Positions 16,822 to 24,914 of a DNA stretch of 64,000 nt are shown here, in pieces; the first letter of the stretch is position 1; each line of letters starts with the position of its first letter. Origin of the DNA: a candidate division WOR-3 bacterium (GTDB lineage Bacteria; Hydrothermota; Hydrothermia; Hydrothermales; JAJRUZ01); the NCBI GenBank assembly GCA_039804025.1, contig JBDRZP010000004.1, forward strand, positions 30,116 through 94,115. The letters are read 5' to 3'. Both the position numbers and the translations under genes were made by a program. A model generated the notes under the pieces. The model saw nothing but the letters and a program-made list of their open reading frames with translations. It was not told where the DNA came from and did no database searches.

Positions 16822-18732
16822 TTATTTTAAATATATAATTTTAGAATTTTTTCTTATTTGTTTATTTTTTATAAGAACAAAATAAATTCCTGATTTTAAA
16901 CTTTTTTCAAGAGAGATTTTTGAACCCTTTATATCAAAAAGTTCCATTTCAGTGTTTGAAGGAAGTTTCTCTTTCATAATTAACAGATCTTTATCACCTT
17001 TTGATAATGTTTTAAATTTTATATCATACTTATCAGGAATTTCTTTTTCCTTTACATAAACAGGATGAGGCCACATTAGGGGCAGTAGAATATGTGATGG
17101 AAAAGTGCTATTCATATATACCGTATTTGTTGCCTCTACCTGGTTAGGATCATTTCTCATAAAGGGAGCACCTGTTTGTGGATTAACTTCAAATCTTGGA
17201 TAATTTGTTGAAGAAATTACTATTCTAATTCTGTGATTTTTGTTGAATACATAAGCAGTGCTCCAAAGGGGAATATAAAATGTGTCAATTTGGTTAGGAA
17301 TAAGTAGCTCTTCATTTTCAAAACCGTGTCTAAACCTTGCTTTTAAAATATTATCCTGTATAAGTATTGTTCTTCCGTCAGGGTAAACATCGGCTAATCT
17401 AATAGCAAAATCAGTGTCAAGGGCATCAGAAGAAGCATAGAGAACCATAACTGGTCTACCAACAACAGCATAGGAAGTGTCAAGTAAAGGACTTGTAAAA
17501 ACTAAAACATCGCTTCTTGAGAGAATTGATGAAATATCCTTTGGACCGTAAGCATCACCAGGTATTCCTATAAACTCATTTCCACCGATTGTTGGAACAG
17601 GATCCCAGGGTCTTGAAATATAAGAGGAATAAGTATCACCTAAATCAGGTGGATTTAAGGTAAGGGAAAAATCAGAATGAAGATAAAATTTGTAGTATTT
17701 GACCCCTTTTGGTGGGAAGGTATCAGAGTAATACCATCTGTTAAATAAAGTTGTATCAGGGTAATTGACATCTCCCATTAAATAAAATTCAACCCTTGGT
17801 CCGAATATCAAAAAAGAGTCATCAGGGTCATTAATCTCTCCCTTTAAATAATAATCAAACCATGTGAACTGTAAGTTAGCTACTTTAAGGTTTGAAATCC
17901 AGTCTGCATTGCCTGGGAAAGTTAAATCTCCCTGAGTTTTTTGTCCAAAAGTCTGGTGTCCCCAAGGTCCTATTATAAGTTTCTGTTTTCCTCTTGCGAA
18001 GTTATTACCGAGAAAGTTTATTTTTTCAAAGGCTTCAATTTGTGACTCAAGGAATATATCAAACCAACCAGCAAAATGAAACATTGGATAAATTATTGAA
18101 TCAAGACGGGTATTAAGATTAAGCTTTTTCCAGAGAGGATCATAAAAAGGGTGGTTACATACAGAGTCAATTAAAAAAGGTGTTCCTATACCGTTTAACC
18201 AGTTTTCAACAAGGGCTTTTCTGAATTCACCACCCGGAAAAGCAGCATAAAAATACATATTATGACAGGCAATCCAGGGTATAAGAGTTTTTAAATTTGG
18301 ATGCACAACACCTGATAACATATATTGAGTTATTCCAAGTGCAGAAGGTCCAAAAGTTCCAATATTTCCGTTGCAGAAGGATTGGTTTTTAACCCATTCA
18401 ACTAAATCGTATCCATCCCTCAATTCACCCCATCCATCGGTTAAGAAAACTGTCGGGAAACCTTGAGATCCCTGATAACCCCTTACACTTTGAATGACAA
18501 GAACATAATTAAAAATATCACATATGAGGGTTCTAAGTTCATTACTTAATATCTGATCTCTTGGATAAGGTGTTCTTGAAATTAAAACTGTCGAAGGCTC
18601 AGGAAAGTATTGATACCACCAGGGGTAACAGATTTCAGTTACAAGATTTACACCATCCCTCATTTGAACCATAACCGTGTCAACTGTATAGGAGAATAAA
18701 TTTATTGATATTAATAATTTTGTTAATCCCAT
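16822..18732 (-). CDS. CocE/NonD-type X-Pro dipeptidyl-peptidase family hydrolase, secreted
   Basis: 636 residues with an N-terminal hydrophobic start (GLTKLLISINLFSYT). The family start MRDGVNLVTEICYP is followed by the nucleophile elbow GTFGPSALGI (Ser), the C-terminal jelly-roll typical of CocE/X-Pro peptidases, a candidate Asp in SDALDTDFAIRLADVYPDG and His in ARFRHGFENEE. It should cleave an ester or an X-Pro peptide outside the cell. The last about 70 residues (SNTEMELFDIKGSKISLEKSLKSGIYFVLI) form a sorting-type C-terminal domain as in other secreted proteins of this window. Confidence 0.85.
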   Translation of the reverse strand: MGLTKLLISINLFSYTVDTVMVQMRDGVNLVTEICYPWWYQYFPEPSTVLISRTPYPRDQILSNELRTLICDIFNYVLVIQSVRGYQGSQGFPTVFLTDGWGELRDGYDLVEWVKNQSFCNGNIGTFGPSALGITQYMLSGVVHPNLKTLIPWIACHNMYFYAAFPGGEFRKALVENWLNGIGTPFLIDSVCNHPFYDPLWKKLNLNTRLDSIIYPMFHFAGWFDIFLESQIEAFEKINFLGNNFARGKQKLIIGPWGHQTFGQKTQGDLTFPGNADWISNLKVANLQFTWFDYYLKGEINDPDDSFLIFGPRVEFYLMGDVNYPDTTLFNRWYYSDTFPPKGVKYYKFYLHSDFSLTLNPPDLGDTYSSYISRPWDPVPTIGGNEFIGIPGDAYGPKDISSILSRSDVLVFTSPLLDTSYAVVGRPVMVLYASSDALDTDFAIRLADVYPDGRTILIQDNILKARFRHGFENEELLIPNQIDTFYIPLWSTAYVFNKNHRIRIVISSTNYPRFEVNPQTGAPFMRNDPNQVEATNTVYMNSTFPSHILLPLMWPHPVYVKEKEIPDKYDIKFKTLSKGDKDLLIMKEKLPSNTEMELFDIKGSKISLEKSLKSGIYFVLIKNKQIRKNSKIIYLK

Positions 18733-18741
18733 TTTGCCTCC

Positions 18742-19311
18742 TTACCAAATTATAAAGTATTCTATTTTATTATCTCCTTTAAAAACAGATTTTTTAATTT
18801 CAATAAAAGCTTTTTTAGAACCAAGAATTTTACCCATTTCCTCTATCCAGCCTGCAATCCTCTCTTCAAAATAAGGGTCCTTAAAAGGAACATCCTCTAT
18901 TGAAATAATTCCTTCACTTTTTTCTTCGTCAATTTTAATAATCTTCAATTTCCCCATATTGGGATAATACATTTTATAAATGGTCTCACCCCTTCTTAAT
19001 GCCCAGGGGATGCTTGCCAGTTTAAGTATAAATTTAAAAGCTCCCCTTACAGATTTTCTTGCAGAAAAAGCACCTAATTTTCTTGCAAATTCAGGTTTCC
19101 CCTCACCAAATGTTTCACATATTTTTCTGTTTATTTCAAGAAAAAGATTTCCATCATAACTTGCCGCATCCATCAAAGGAGCTTTAAGGAGTTTTCTTGA
19201 GCCCTCTGAAAGCACCTCTTGTAACTTATTAAACCCTTCTTCTCCAAAATTCTCTAATACAAACTCCCTAAGCCCCTTCAAAAGAATCCCTTTAACCTTC
19301 ATCTCAGCCAT
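18742..19311 (-). CDS. conserved hypothetical protein resembling the DUF2378/V4R-type fold
   Basis: 189 residues, no signal peptide or membrane segment. The alternating helical N-half (KGLREFVLENFGEEGFNKL, RKLGAFSARKSVRGAFKFILKLASIPWALRRG) and beta C-half (KLKIIKIDEEKSEGIISIED) resemble TIGR02265/V4R-like domains that bind small molecules. This is weak pattern resemblance. It lies 9 bases upstream of the CocE-type gene on the same strand and likely shares its mRNA. Confidence 0.5.
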   Translation of the reverse strand: MAEMKVKGILLKGLREFVLENFGEEGFNKLQEVLSEGSRKLLKAPLMDAASYDGNLFLEINRKICETFGEGKPEFARKLGAFSARKSVRGAFKFILKLASIPWALRRGETIYKMYYPNMGKLKIIKIDEEKSEGIISIEDVPFKDPYFEERIAGWIEEMGKILGSKKAFIEIKKSVFKGDNKIEYFIIW

Positions 19312-19401
19312 AACTAATTTTAAATCTATTTAAAAAAATTTTCAAATAAAAGATATTTTCAAAAGAATTTCTCAAAACTTTATAAAAAATTTAAAAAAAA
19401 C

Positions 19402-19430
19402 TTGCAAAAATATAAAATAAATGTTATAAT
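19402..19430 (+). promoter_or_regulatory. promoter upstream of the SHOCT/DUF2089 cluster
   Basis: TTGCAA (19402-19407), 17-base spacer, TATAAT (19425-19430). Predicted start near 19437, giving a leader of about 49 bases that contains the T-loop-like hairpin at 19454. Confidence 0.65.
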
Positions 19431-19453
19431 TTATAAAATAAATTTTATAAATT

Positions 19454-19466
19454 TGGTTCAAATCCA
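19454..19466 (+). promoter_or_regulatory. T-loop-like leader hairpin upstream of the SHOCT/DUF2089 cluster
   Basis: TGG-TTCAAAT-CCA: 3-bp stem with a perfect T-loop consensus loop. It ends 19 bases before the ATG at 19486, the same distance as in other genes of this group. Confidence 0.5.
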
Positions 19467-19485
19467 TTAAAAATATAAAAAAATT

Positions 19486-19836
19486 ATGGAGGAGATAAAA
19501 AAAATTTTGAAGATGGTGGAAGAGGGTAAAATAAATGCTGATGATGGATACAGGTTGATAGAAGCAGTTCTTGAAGATGTATTTAAAAAAGGGAAAAAAG
19601 TGAAAATGTTTAAAATTTATGTTAAGGATGAAGAGGGTGATGAAGTGAATTTAAAGATTCCTGTATCCCTTTTAAAATTTGGTCTTAAATTTATACCAAA
19701 GGATAAAATAGAGGATTTAAAGGAAAAGGATATTGATCTTGAGGAGATTATTTCTTCCATTGATATTGATACTGAAGGTGAGATTGTTAATGTAAAAACT
19801 GAAGATGGGGATGTTGTGAAAATATGGATTGAATAG
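19486..19836 (+). CDS. small acidic protein with N-terminal SHOCT-like hairpin (YvlB-like)
   Basis: 116 residues. The first about 25 (EIKKILKMVEEGKINADDGYRLIEAV) form a SHOCT/YvlB-like helical hairpin. The remainder is a charged alpha/beta region (KMFKIYVKDEEGDEVNLKIPVSLLKFGLKFIP) resembling the start of YvlB/LiaX-type proteins. No membrane segment. It is the first of three genes that each carry the same short hairpin module. Function unknown; neighbours suggest an envelope-stress or regulatory complex. Confidence 0.65.
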   Translation: MEEIKKILKMVEEGKINADDGYRLIEAVLEDVFKKGKKVKMFKIYVKDEEGDEVNLKIPVSLLKFGLKFIPKDKIEDLKEKDIDLEEIISSIDIDTEGEIVNVKTEDGDVVKIWIE

Positions 19837-19848
19837 GAGGAAAAAATT

Positions 19849-20106
19849 ATGAAAAGTGCTTTTATACTGATTTTCATAGGTCTTTTAATATGGTTTTTAA
19901 ATCTTGGTTATTTATCTTTTTTTAAATGGTCAAGGGATTGGCCTCTTATAATAGTTTTTGTGGGAATTTATATGATAATTTCCTCTCTTGGAAAAAGAAA
20001 TAGAATAAAAAAGTCAAAAAGAAGAAAAGTTTTAGAAATTCTTGAAAGATTGGAAAAGGGAGAAATAAATGTTGATGAAGCAAAAAAGGAAATTGAAGAT
20101 TTATGA
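19849..20106 (+). CDS. small membrane protein (LiaI/DUF5668-like) with C-terminal SHOCT-like hairpin
   Basis: 85 residues. Two membrane segments (AFILIFIGLLIWFLNLGYLSF and WPLIIVFVGIYMIISSLG) are separated by a short W-rich turn as in LiaI/LiaF transmembrane domains, then a basic stretch and a C-terminal hairpin (EILERLEKGEINVDEAKKEIE). A Shine-Dalgarno (AGGAGG) precedes it, and its stop overlaps the start of the DUF2089 gene by 4 bases. Confidence 0.7.
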   Translation: MKSAFILIFIGLLIWFLNLGYLSFFKWSRDWPLIIVFVGIYMIISSLGKRNRIKKSKRRKVLEILERLEKGEINVDEAKKEIEDL

Positions 20107-20468
20107 AAAAAAATATACTTACAAGGTGTCCTGTATGTAATTCAGAATTGAAAATAAAAAGATATTACTGTCCTGAATGTAAAACAGAAATAGAAGGAGA
20201 TTTTTATTTTTCGCCTATACTTAATCTCAGTTCAAGTGATTTAGAATTTTTGATTTTATTTTTAAAAACAAGGGGAAATCTGTCGGAACTCGCAAAAGTA
20301 ATGGGTGTATCTTATCCCACTGTAAGGACAAGATTTGAAGAGTTTCTGAAAAATATAGGAATTGAAAGTGAAAAGGAAGAGAAAAATAAGATATCAGAAA
20401 TTCTTGATAGTCTCTATAAAGGTGAAATAAGTGTTGAACAGGCTATAGATAAAATAAAAGGAAAATAA
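20103..20468 (+). CDS. DUF2089 family protein (zinc ribbon plus helix-turn-helix)
   Basis: 121 residues. An N-terminal zinc ribbon (CPVCNSEL...CPECKTE) is followed by LSSSDLEFLILFLKTRGNLSELAKVMGVSYPTVRTR, a helix-turn-helix typical of DUF2089, and ends in the same SHOCT-like hairpin (EILDSLYKGEISVEQAIDKI) as its two upstream neighbours. Likely a DNA-binding regulator of its own operon. Nearly touches the convergent apgM gene. Confidence 0.85.
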   Translation: MKKNILTRCPVCNSELKIKRYYCPECKTEIEGDFYFSPILNLSSSDLEFLILFLKTRGNLSELAKVMGVSYPTVRTRFEEFLKNIGIESEKEEKNKISEILDSLYKGEISVEQAIDKIKGK

Positions 20469-20470
20469 TT

Positions 20471-21667
20471 TCAGGCACCGAATTTTTCCAGTTTACCTGA
20501 AAGAGCTAGTAAAAGAGGCATTAATTTATAACCTTTTATTGTTCCAAGATAACCCTTTAAAACTTCCCTTTCATCAAATTTTTCGCATGGGTCAGGTTCC
20601 TGTGTTTTCGAATAAATAAGAAGGGGTGTTGGATGCCAGGAATGGCTCTTTAATACAGCAGGGGTTGAGTGATCTGCCGTAATTGCTATAACATCAAATC
20701 CAAGATCAACAATTTCAGGAATAAATTTATCAACTCTTTCAATTTCCTTAACTTTACCTTCAAAATCTCCATCTTCTCCCTTTTTATCTGTTTCCTTATA
20801 ATGAAGGTATATAAAATCATAATCTTTAATTTTTTCTTTTAAAACTTTAATTGCTTCTTCAAATTTTGTTATTCCTTCAGGTGTATCCATTCCAACAAGT
20901 TTTGCAAGTCCTCTGTACATAGGATAATAGGCTATTCCACAGGCTTTTAATCCCCATTTTTCTTCAAAAGTTTCCCATTCAGGTAGGGAGGAAAATCCCC
21001 TTAAAAGAACAAAATTTGCTCTTTTTTCCCCTTTTAAAATTTCTTTTACTTTATTTAAAAAAGTTTCAATTACCCTTTTTGTTTTTTCTGCCTTTTTATC
21101 CCTTGGGATAAGTTCCTTAGGTTTTTTTCCCTCTTTAAGCGGGTCAGTATCATTTAATTCAGGAGAAATGTCCTCACCCCTTAAAATTAAAACAAATCTG
21201 TGTTCTTTTCCAGGATAAAGAATTACTTCAACATCTTCTATTTTTTTTATTTCACCTTTTATTTTTTCAACAAGTTTTTTTGATTCTTCGGTTTCAATTC
21301 TTCCTGCTCTTCTATCGGTAACAATTCCATTTTCATCTATGGTGCAAAAATTGCATCTTATTGCTACATCTTTCTTTTTAAGGTCAGCTCCAACTCCAAG
21401 TGCCTCTAAAACTCCTCTTCCAATCTGGTATTTAAATGGATTATAACCAAAGAGGGAAAGGTGTGCAGGTCCGCTACCCGGTGTTATTCCCCATTCAACG
21501 GGTAAAATTCTTCCACAGCTTGAATTTTTTGCCAGGTTATCAAGGTTAGGTTTTTTAGCGCATTCCATTTCAGTTTTTCCGTTTAATGGAAGTCCTGACA
21601 TGCCATCAATAACAAAAAGTAGAATTTTTTTATTATTTTTTGAATAGATCTCTCTTATAATTTTCAT
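20471..21667 (-). CDS. apgM: 2,3-bisphosphoglycerate-independent phosphoglycerate mutase, archaeal type
   Basis: 398 residues. Alkaline-phosphatase superfamily metal motifs are visible: FVIDGMSG at the N-terminus, the nucleophile region TPGSGPAHLSLFGYNP, and C-terminal DADHST-like ITADHSTPAVLKSHSWHPTP. The insertion TDRRAGRIETEE and the length match the archaeal ApgM type rather than GpmI. It interconverts 3- and 2-phosphoglycerate in glycolysis. A minus-strand TATAAT lies 5 bases before the ATG, so the mRNA is probably leaderless. Confidence 0.95.
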   Translation of the reverse strand: MKIIREIYSKNNKKILLFVIDGMSGLPLNGKTEMECAKKPNLDNLAKNSSCGRILPVEWGITPGSGPAHLSLFGYNPFKYQIGRGVLEALGVGADLKKKDVAIRCNFCTIDENGIVTDRRAGRIETEESKKLVEKIKGEIKKIEDVEVILYPGKEHRFVLILRGEDISPELNDTDPLKEGKKPKELIPRDKKAEKTKRVIETFLNKVKEILKGEKRANFVLLRGFSSLPEWETFEEKWGLKACGIAYYPMYRGLAKLVGMDTPEGITKFEEAIKVLKEKIKDYDFIYLHYKETDKKGEDGDFEGKVKEIERVDKFIPEIVDLGFDVIAITADHSTPAVLKSHSWHPTPLLIYSKTQEPDPCEKFDEREVLKGYLGTIKGYKLMPLLLALSGKLEKFGA

Positions 21668-21672
21668 AATTA

Positions 21673-21678
21673 ATTATA
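21673..21678 (-). promoter_or_regulatory. -10 box of a leaderless apgM promoter
   Basis: Minus strand TATAAT, 5 bases, then the apgM ATG; no Shine-Dalgarno sequence fits between them. Confidence 0.55.
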
Positions 21679-21720
21679 AGATTTAATTAAAGGTAAATTC
21701 TGTTATAAAGACTTGATTAT

Positions 21721-21763
21721 AAAAAAACCCCTAACTTACAAAATGAGAATTTTCTAACAGGGA
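21721..21763 (-). terminator. possible intrinsic terminator after the tail-fibre-like gene
   Basis: On the minus strand CCCT and AGGG bracket an AAAAT/ATTTT inner pairing, followed by seven T. The stem is weak and interrupted. It lies downstream of the gene at 21792 and upstream of apgM on the same strand. Confidence 0.35.
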
Positions 21764-21791
21764 GAGAGAACTTTTTTCTAAATTACCTTTT

Positions 21792-22814
21792 TTACCAAGG
21801 TATTGCTCTGAGGATTACTGTTCCTGTAAAGGTGCCTCCTTGAAAGTCTATCACAAGAGATGTGATTTTGGTTGTAGAATCATTCCACCAGCCAATATGA
21901 TCACCCCGCAATTCTCTATCATCACCTACAGTAACATTATAATATGAATGGGTTCCTTGGTAAATTCTTGCTCTTCCGGTTTCTGCATAAAACATTCCCT
22001 CTATAAAAATATCCCCATCTGCATTCCAGTTGCTAAAACCCATAGTAATACCACCAGTATTTCTGATGTAAATATCAGAACCCCCTGTTCCCCCTACTTC
22101 CCAAAACCGATGGGATAGGTTTCGGAATCCGGTTGTTACCACATTACCATTTGGTCCGAGTCGAACGCTTCTGATAAGATTTTGTGTATAAAGTCTTCCA
22201 ATTATAATAATATGGTAAATTTTATCAATATCTCCATCTAAGCCAAAGAAAGGGACAAGGGGTTCATTACTAACATTTTTAATTATTCCATATTTAATCT
22301 GACCATTAACATCAAGTTTTTGTTTTGGTGTGCTTGTTCCTATTCCAAGTCTTTCATTTGTATTATCCCACCATAAGTTGTTATTACCACCAATAGTATT
22401 TGTTCCTGTCCAGAATGCAATCTGTGTTGCAGAACCTGAACCGCTTATTGTTCCACCACTATTTTCATCTGTTGCTGGGACAAATGAAGCTCCATCCCAT
22501 TTTAGAACTTGTCCTGTGCTTGGTGCGGATGTTATACTTATAGGCCAGGAATTTATATAGAGGGAACCTTGAATTCTTGAGTTACCAAGAACATCAAGTT
22601 TATATTGCGGTGAACTTGTTCCTATTCCAACATTATAATTTGGTAAAGGTGATACTGCTGTCCACAGATTTGTTCCGTTTTCATCCCATCCCCTTTGCCC
22701 TTCAATCCATCCTTGCTTAGGAAGTATTTCTTCCCTTTCAGGTGCCCTCTGGGGTGCTAAAAATATAATCCCTAAAAACAAAATTCCTATTATTTTTTTG
22801 TTTGATAAATTCAT
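21792..22814 (-). CDS. secreted protein with tail-fibre-like GIGT repeats
   Basis: 340 residues with a signal peptide (KKIIGILFLGIIFLAPQ). Two units with VGIGTSSPQYKLDVLG and LGIGTSTPKQKLDVNG surround WDNTNERLGIGT-type spacers, as in phage tail-fibre-like and large surface proteins of many bacteria. The C-terminal about 150 residues (from YGIIKNVSNEPLVPFFG) are beta-rich and unrecognised. No chaperone-peptidase motif was seen. A Shine-Dalgarno (AAGGGGG) and a T-loop-like hairpin precede it. Confidence 0.65.
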   Translation of the reverse strand: MNLSNKKIIGILFLGIIFLAPQRAPEREEILPKQGWIEGQRGWDENGTNLWTAVSPLPNYNVGIGTSSPQYKLDVLGNSRIQGSLYINSWPISITSAPSTGQVLKWDGASFVPATDENSGGTISGSGSATQIAFWTGTNTIGGNNNLWWDNTNERLGIGTSTPKQKLDVNGQIKYGIIKNVSNEPLVPFFGLDGDIDKIYHIIIIGRLYTQNLIRSVRLGPNGNVVTTGFRNLSHRFWEVGGTGGSDIYIRNTGGITMGFSNWNADGDIFIEGMFYAETGRARIYQGTHSYYNVTVGDDRELRGDHIGWWNDSTTKITSLVIDFQGGTFTGTVILRAIPW

Positions 22815-22835
22815 TTTAGCCCCCTTTTTATTTTC

Positions 22836-22848
22836 GGGAATTGAACCC
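22836..22848 (-). promoter_or_regulatory. T-loop-like leader hairpin upstream of the tail-fibre-like gene
   Basis: Minus strand GGG-TTCAATT-CCC with a perfect T-loop consensus. A TATAAA lies 7 bases upstream of the stem; the stem ends 21 bases before the ATG. Confidence 0.5.
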
Positions 22849-22945
22849 TTTTATATTTATAAATAAAACTTTTAGTATTAGTATAAAAAATTTTCTCTTT
22901 CTTAAAGGAGTGCTGTTGATGATTACAGAATTCTTAAACACTTCT

Positions 22946-23761
22946 CTATCTTATAATAGTAATTTTCTTTGTTTTTTTAAATTTATTTCCTATTTCCATT
23001 TTTATGAAATATTCACCTGAAGGAACTAATAAGCCATTATTGTCTTCAAGTCCCCAGAATATTCTGTAAATACCTTTATTTTGTTCCTCATCCTTTATTT
23101 TTTTTACAATACTTCCCTTTTTGTCATAAACATAGATTTTTACATGTGCTTTTTCAGATAAGGAATAATATATTCTTGTGAAATCAGAGGCAGGGTTTGG
23201 TGCAATTTTTGTTAGGTCATTATAAATTTTAATTTTAGTTTCTTCAAGTTCTTTTCCAGCTCTTTCCTTTATACCAACCTGGTCTATATCAACAAGGAGC
23301 CATACAAAGCCATCTGTATCAGGACCACTTGTATAAAATCTTCTTATGTGATAGCCAGAGACTGCGTAGTTATTGATTTCAGTTAGTTTAAGCTTTGTTC
23401 TTAAAATATCGTAACTGTTTCCGAGGTTTGTGATTGCACTCAATGTGTAAAATCCATTTGCATCAGGACCTGAGGTGTTAAATCCAGAAAAGTATTCATT
23501 TTCAGGGAGTTGAGATGTTTCGTTAATTTGGAGTCCTTTAACTTTTGATGCAAGAATGTCACCTGTAGCAGTTCCACCACCAGAGAGGGATGCTACTGCC
23601 TGGAGAATGACCCATTCACCTGAAGTTGTTGTTGTGAACTGGATGAATTTCTGTAAATGGGTAGGTTCAAATTCCTGGACCTCTATCCCTTTTATTTTAG
23701 CACCAAATATTCCATTTGATGGAGGCTGTGAAAATAGAAATAATAAGATAAAATCTATCAT
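22946..23761 (-). CDS. secreted beta-rich protein with FlgD/sorting-type C-terminal domain
   Basis: 271 residues with a short signal peptide (IDFILLFLFSQP). Three related beta units follow (GAKIKGIEVQEF, ASKVKGLQINET, RTKLKLTEINNY), each ending in a GPDANGFYTL/SGEWVILQAV-like strand. The last about 85 residues (KIAPNPASDFTRIYYSLSEKAHVKIYVYDKKG...GEYFIKMEIG) form an FlgD-Ig/type A sorting domain. Probably a cell-surface protein. Function unknown. A GGAAG Shine-Dalgarno site is present. Confidence 0.7.
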   Translation of the reverse strand: MIDFILLFLFSQPPSNGIFGAKIKGIEVQEFEPTHLQKFIQFTTTTSGEWVILQAVASLSGGGTATGDILASKVKGLQINETSQLPENEYFSGFNTSGPDANGFYTLSAITNLGNSYDILRTKLKLTEINNYAVSGYHIRRFYTSGPDTDGFVWLLVDIDQVGIKERAGKELEETKIKIYNDLTKIAPNPASDFTRIYYSLSEKAHVKIYVYDKKGSIVKKIKDEEQNKGIYRIFWGLEDNNGLLVPSGEYFIKMEIGNKFKKTKKITIIR

Positions 23762-23783
23762 ATTACTTCCTTGTTTAAGAGAA

Positions 23784-23794
23784 GGATTCGAACC
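23784..23794 (-). promoter_or_regulatory. T-loop-like leader hairpin upstream of the FlgD-domain gene
   Basis: Minus strand GG-TTCGAAT-CC with a perfect T-loop consensus but only two G-C pairs. TATAAT lies 10 bases upstream; the element ends 22 bases before the ATG. Confidence 0.4.
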
Positions 23795-23892
23795 ATATAT
23801 TTTAATTATAAAAATTACTCAAAATTTTTACAATGAGATATTTAATAAAAAGAATTTTCAAAAAGGCTTTGGGTGCAATCCTATGGTATCGT

Positions 23893-23920
23893 TTGACTTT
23901 TTTCTATAATTACTTATAAA
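23893..23920 (+). promoter_or_regulatory. leaderless promoter of the CsgG-like gene
   Basis: TTGACT (23893-23898), 16-base spacer, TATAAA (23915-23920), then 7 bases to the ATG at 23928. The complete -35/-10 pair makes this one of the clearest leaderless promoters in the window. Confidence 0.7.
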
Positions 23921-23927
23921 ATAAGTT

Positions 23928-24911
23928 ATGAACAAAATATATAAAATAAAAGTTATATTTTTCTTCTTTTTATATAGCGTTTTACATTCTGAAAAAATAC
24001 TTGTTCTTCCCTGGAATTCTCTTGGAATAGATATTGAACCTACAAAAAATAAAGTCTTAACAAAACTGTTTGCAGGTGAGATCGCAAAATTGGGTAAATA
24101 TCAGGTTATAGAAGGCACTGAGATTTGTGAGGATGTTGAATGTGCGATTGAAAAGGGTAAAGAAAAGGATGCTCAAATTGTTATTTTTGGCTCCATTAAT
24201 GCACTTGAATTTGATAAATATTTTTTTGATTTAAAAGCTGTTCAGGTATCAAATGGAGAAGTATTTTATTTTACTCAATATCCTCTTGAATCTCTCGAAA
24301 ATATAGATGTTGCCATTAAACTTCTTGCAAAATCTTTTGTTTTGGGAAAACAGGCAGAGGAGGTTGCTCTTGAGGAAGAGGGGGGCTGGAGAAGAAAGGC
24401 AAGGTTAGCTCCGAGTGTAAAAATTGGATATAATTACTTTGTAGGAAAAAATTCTTATAGAAAGGAACACACAGAAGATATCATAAAGAAAACAGGAGAA
24501 CAGTTTGCAGAGCCACAGCCTCAAAGGGCTTTTAATCTTGATTTTGTTTTTACTTACTTTATGACAAATGTCCTAACAGTTGATTTTGATTTTAGATTTG
24601 AAATTTCTTACAGAGGTATCCAGATGATTGTTCCTGTTAACTATTTTTTCTATCAATCAAATTTTTCTCCCTTTGTCCAGGGTGGTGTTCTTTTTGGTTT
24701 CGGACCAACGAAAAAGGAAAGTGTTCATGACTTCTGGTCAAGCGAGAGGGACGGTTTTGGTTTTGTTCTTGGAGGAGGAATTTTATTCTTTCGTAAATAT
24801 GATTTTAATTTGATATTTAATTCAAGATATACAATAATTTTCAACAAAATAAATGATCAAGGTATAAGTTTTGTTTTTGGAATCTTATGGGCTCCTACTG
24901 AAAAATATTAA
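23928..24911 (+). CDS. exported protein with CsgG/TolB-like N-terminal domain and outer-membrane barrel-like C-terminus
   Basis: 327 residues. A signal peptide (YKIKVIFFFFLYSVLHS) is followed by KILVLPWNSLGID...NKVLTKLFAGEIAKLGKYQVIEG, the layout of CsgG/TolB-N domains (an alpha/beta domain sampling lipoprotein or Pal partners). After a linker at about residue 150 come alternating strands (FNLDFVFTYFMTNVLTVDFDFRFEIS, FVQGGVLFGFG, GFGFVLGGGILFF) like an eight-stranded outer-membrane barrel. It ends 3 bases before the convergent neighbour. Role in the envelope inferred only. Confidence 0.65.
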   Translation: MNKIYKIKVIFFFFLYSVLHSEKILVLPWNSLGIDIEPTKNKVLTKLFAGEIAKLGKYQVIEGTEICEDVECAIEKGKEKDAQIVIFGSINALEFDKYFFDLKAVQVSNGEVFYFTQYPLESLENIDVAIKLLAKSFVLGKQAEEVALEEEGGWRRKARLAPSVKIGYNYFVGKNSYRKEHTEDIIKKTGEQFAEPQPQRAFNLDFVFTYFMTNVLTVDFDFRFEISYRGIQMIVPVNYFFYQSNFSPFVQGGVLFGFGPTKKESVHDFWSSERDGFGFVLGGGILFFRKYDFNLIFNSRYTIIFNKINDQGISFVFGILWAPTEKY

Positions 24912-24914
24912 AAA

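Noticed and set aside
23868..23880. GGGTGCAATCC as another T-loop-like hairpin
   Set aside because: Loop and stem do not fit, and it lies upstream of the promoter of the next gene.
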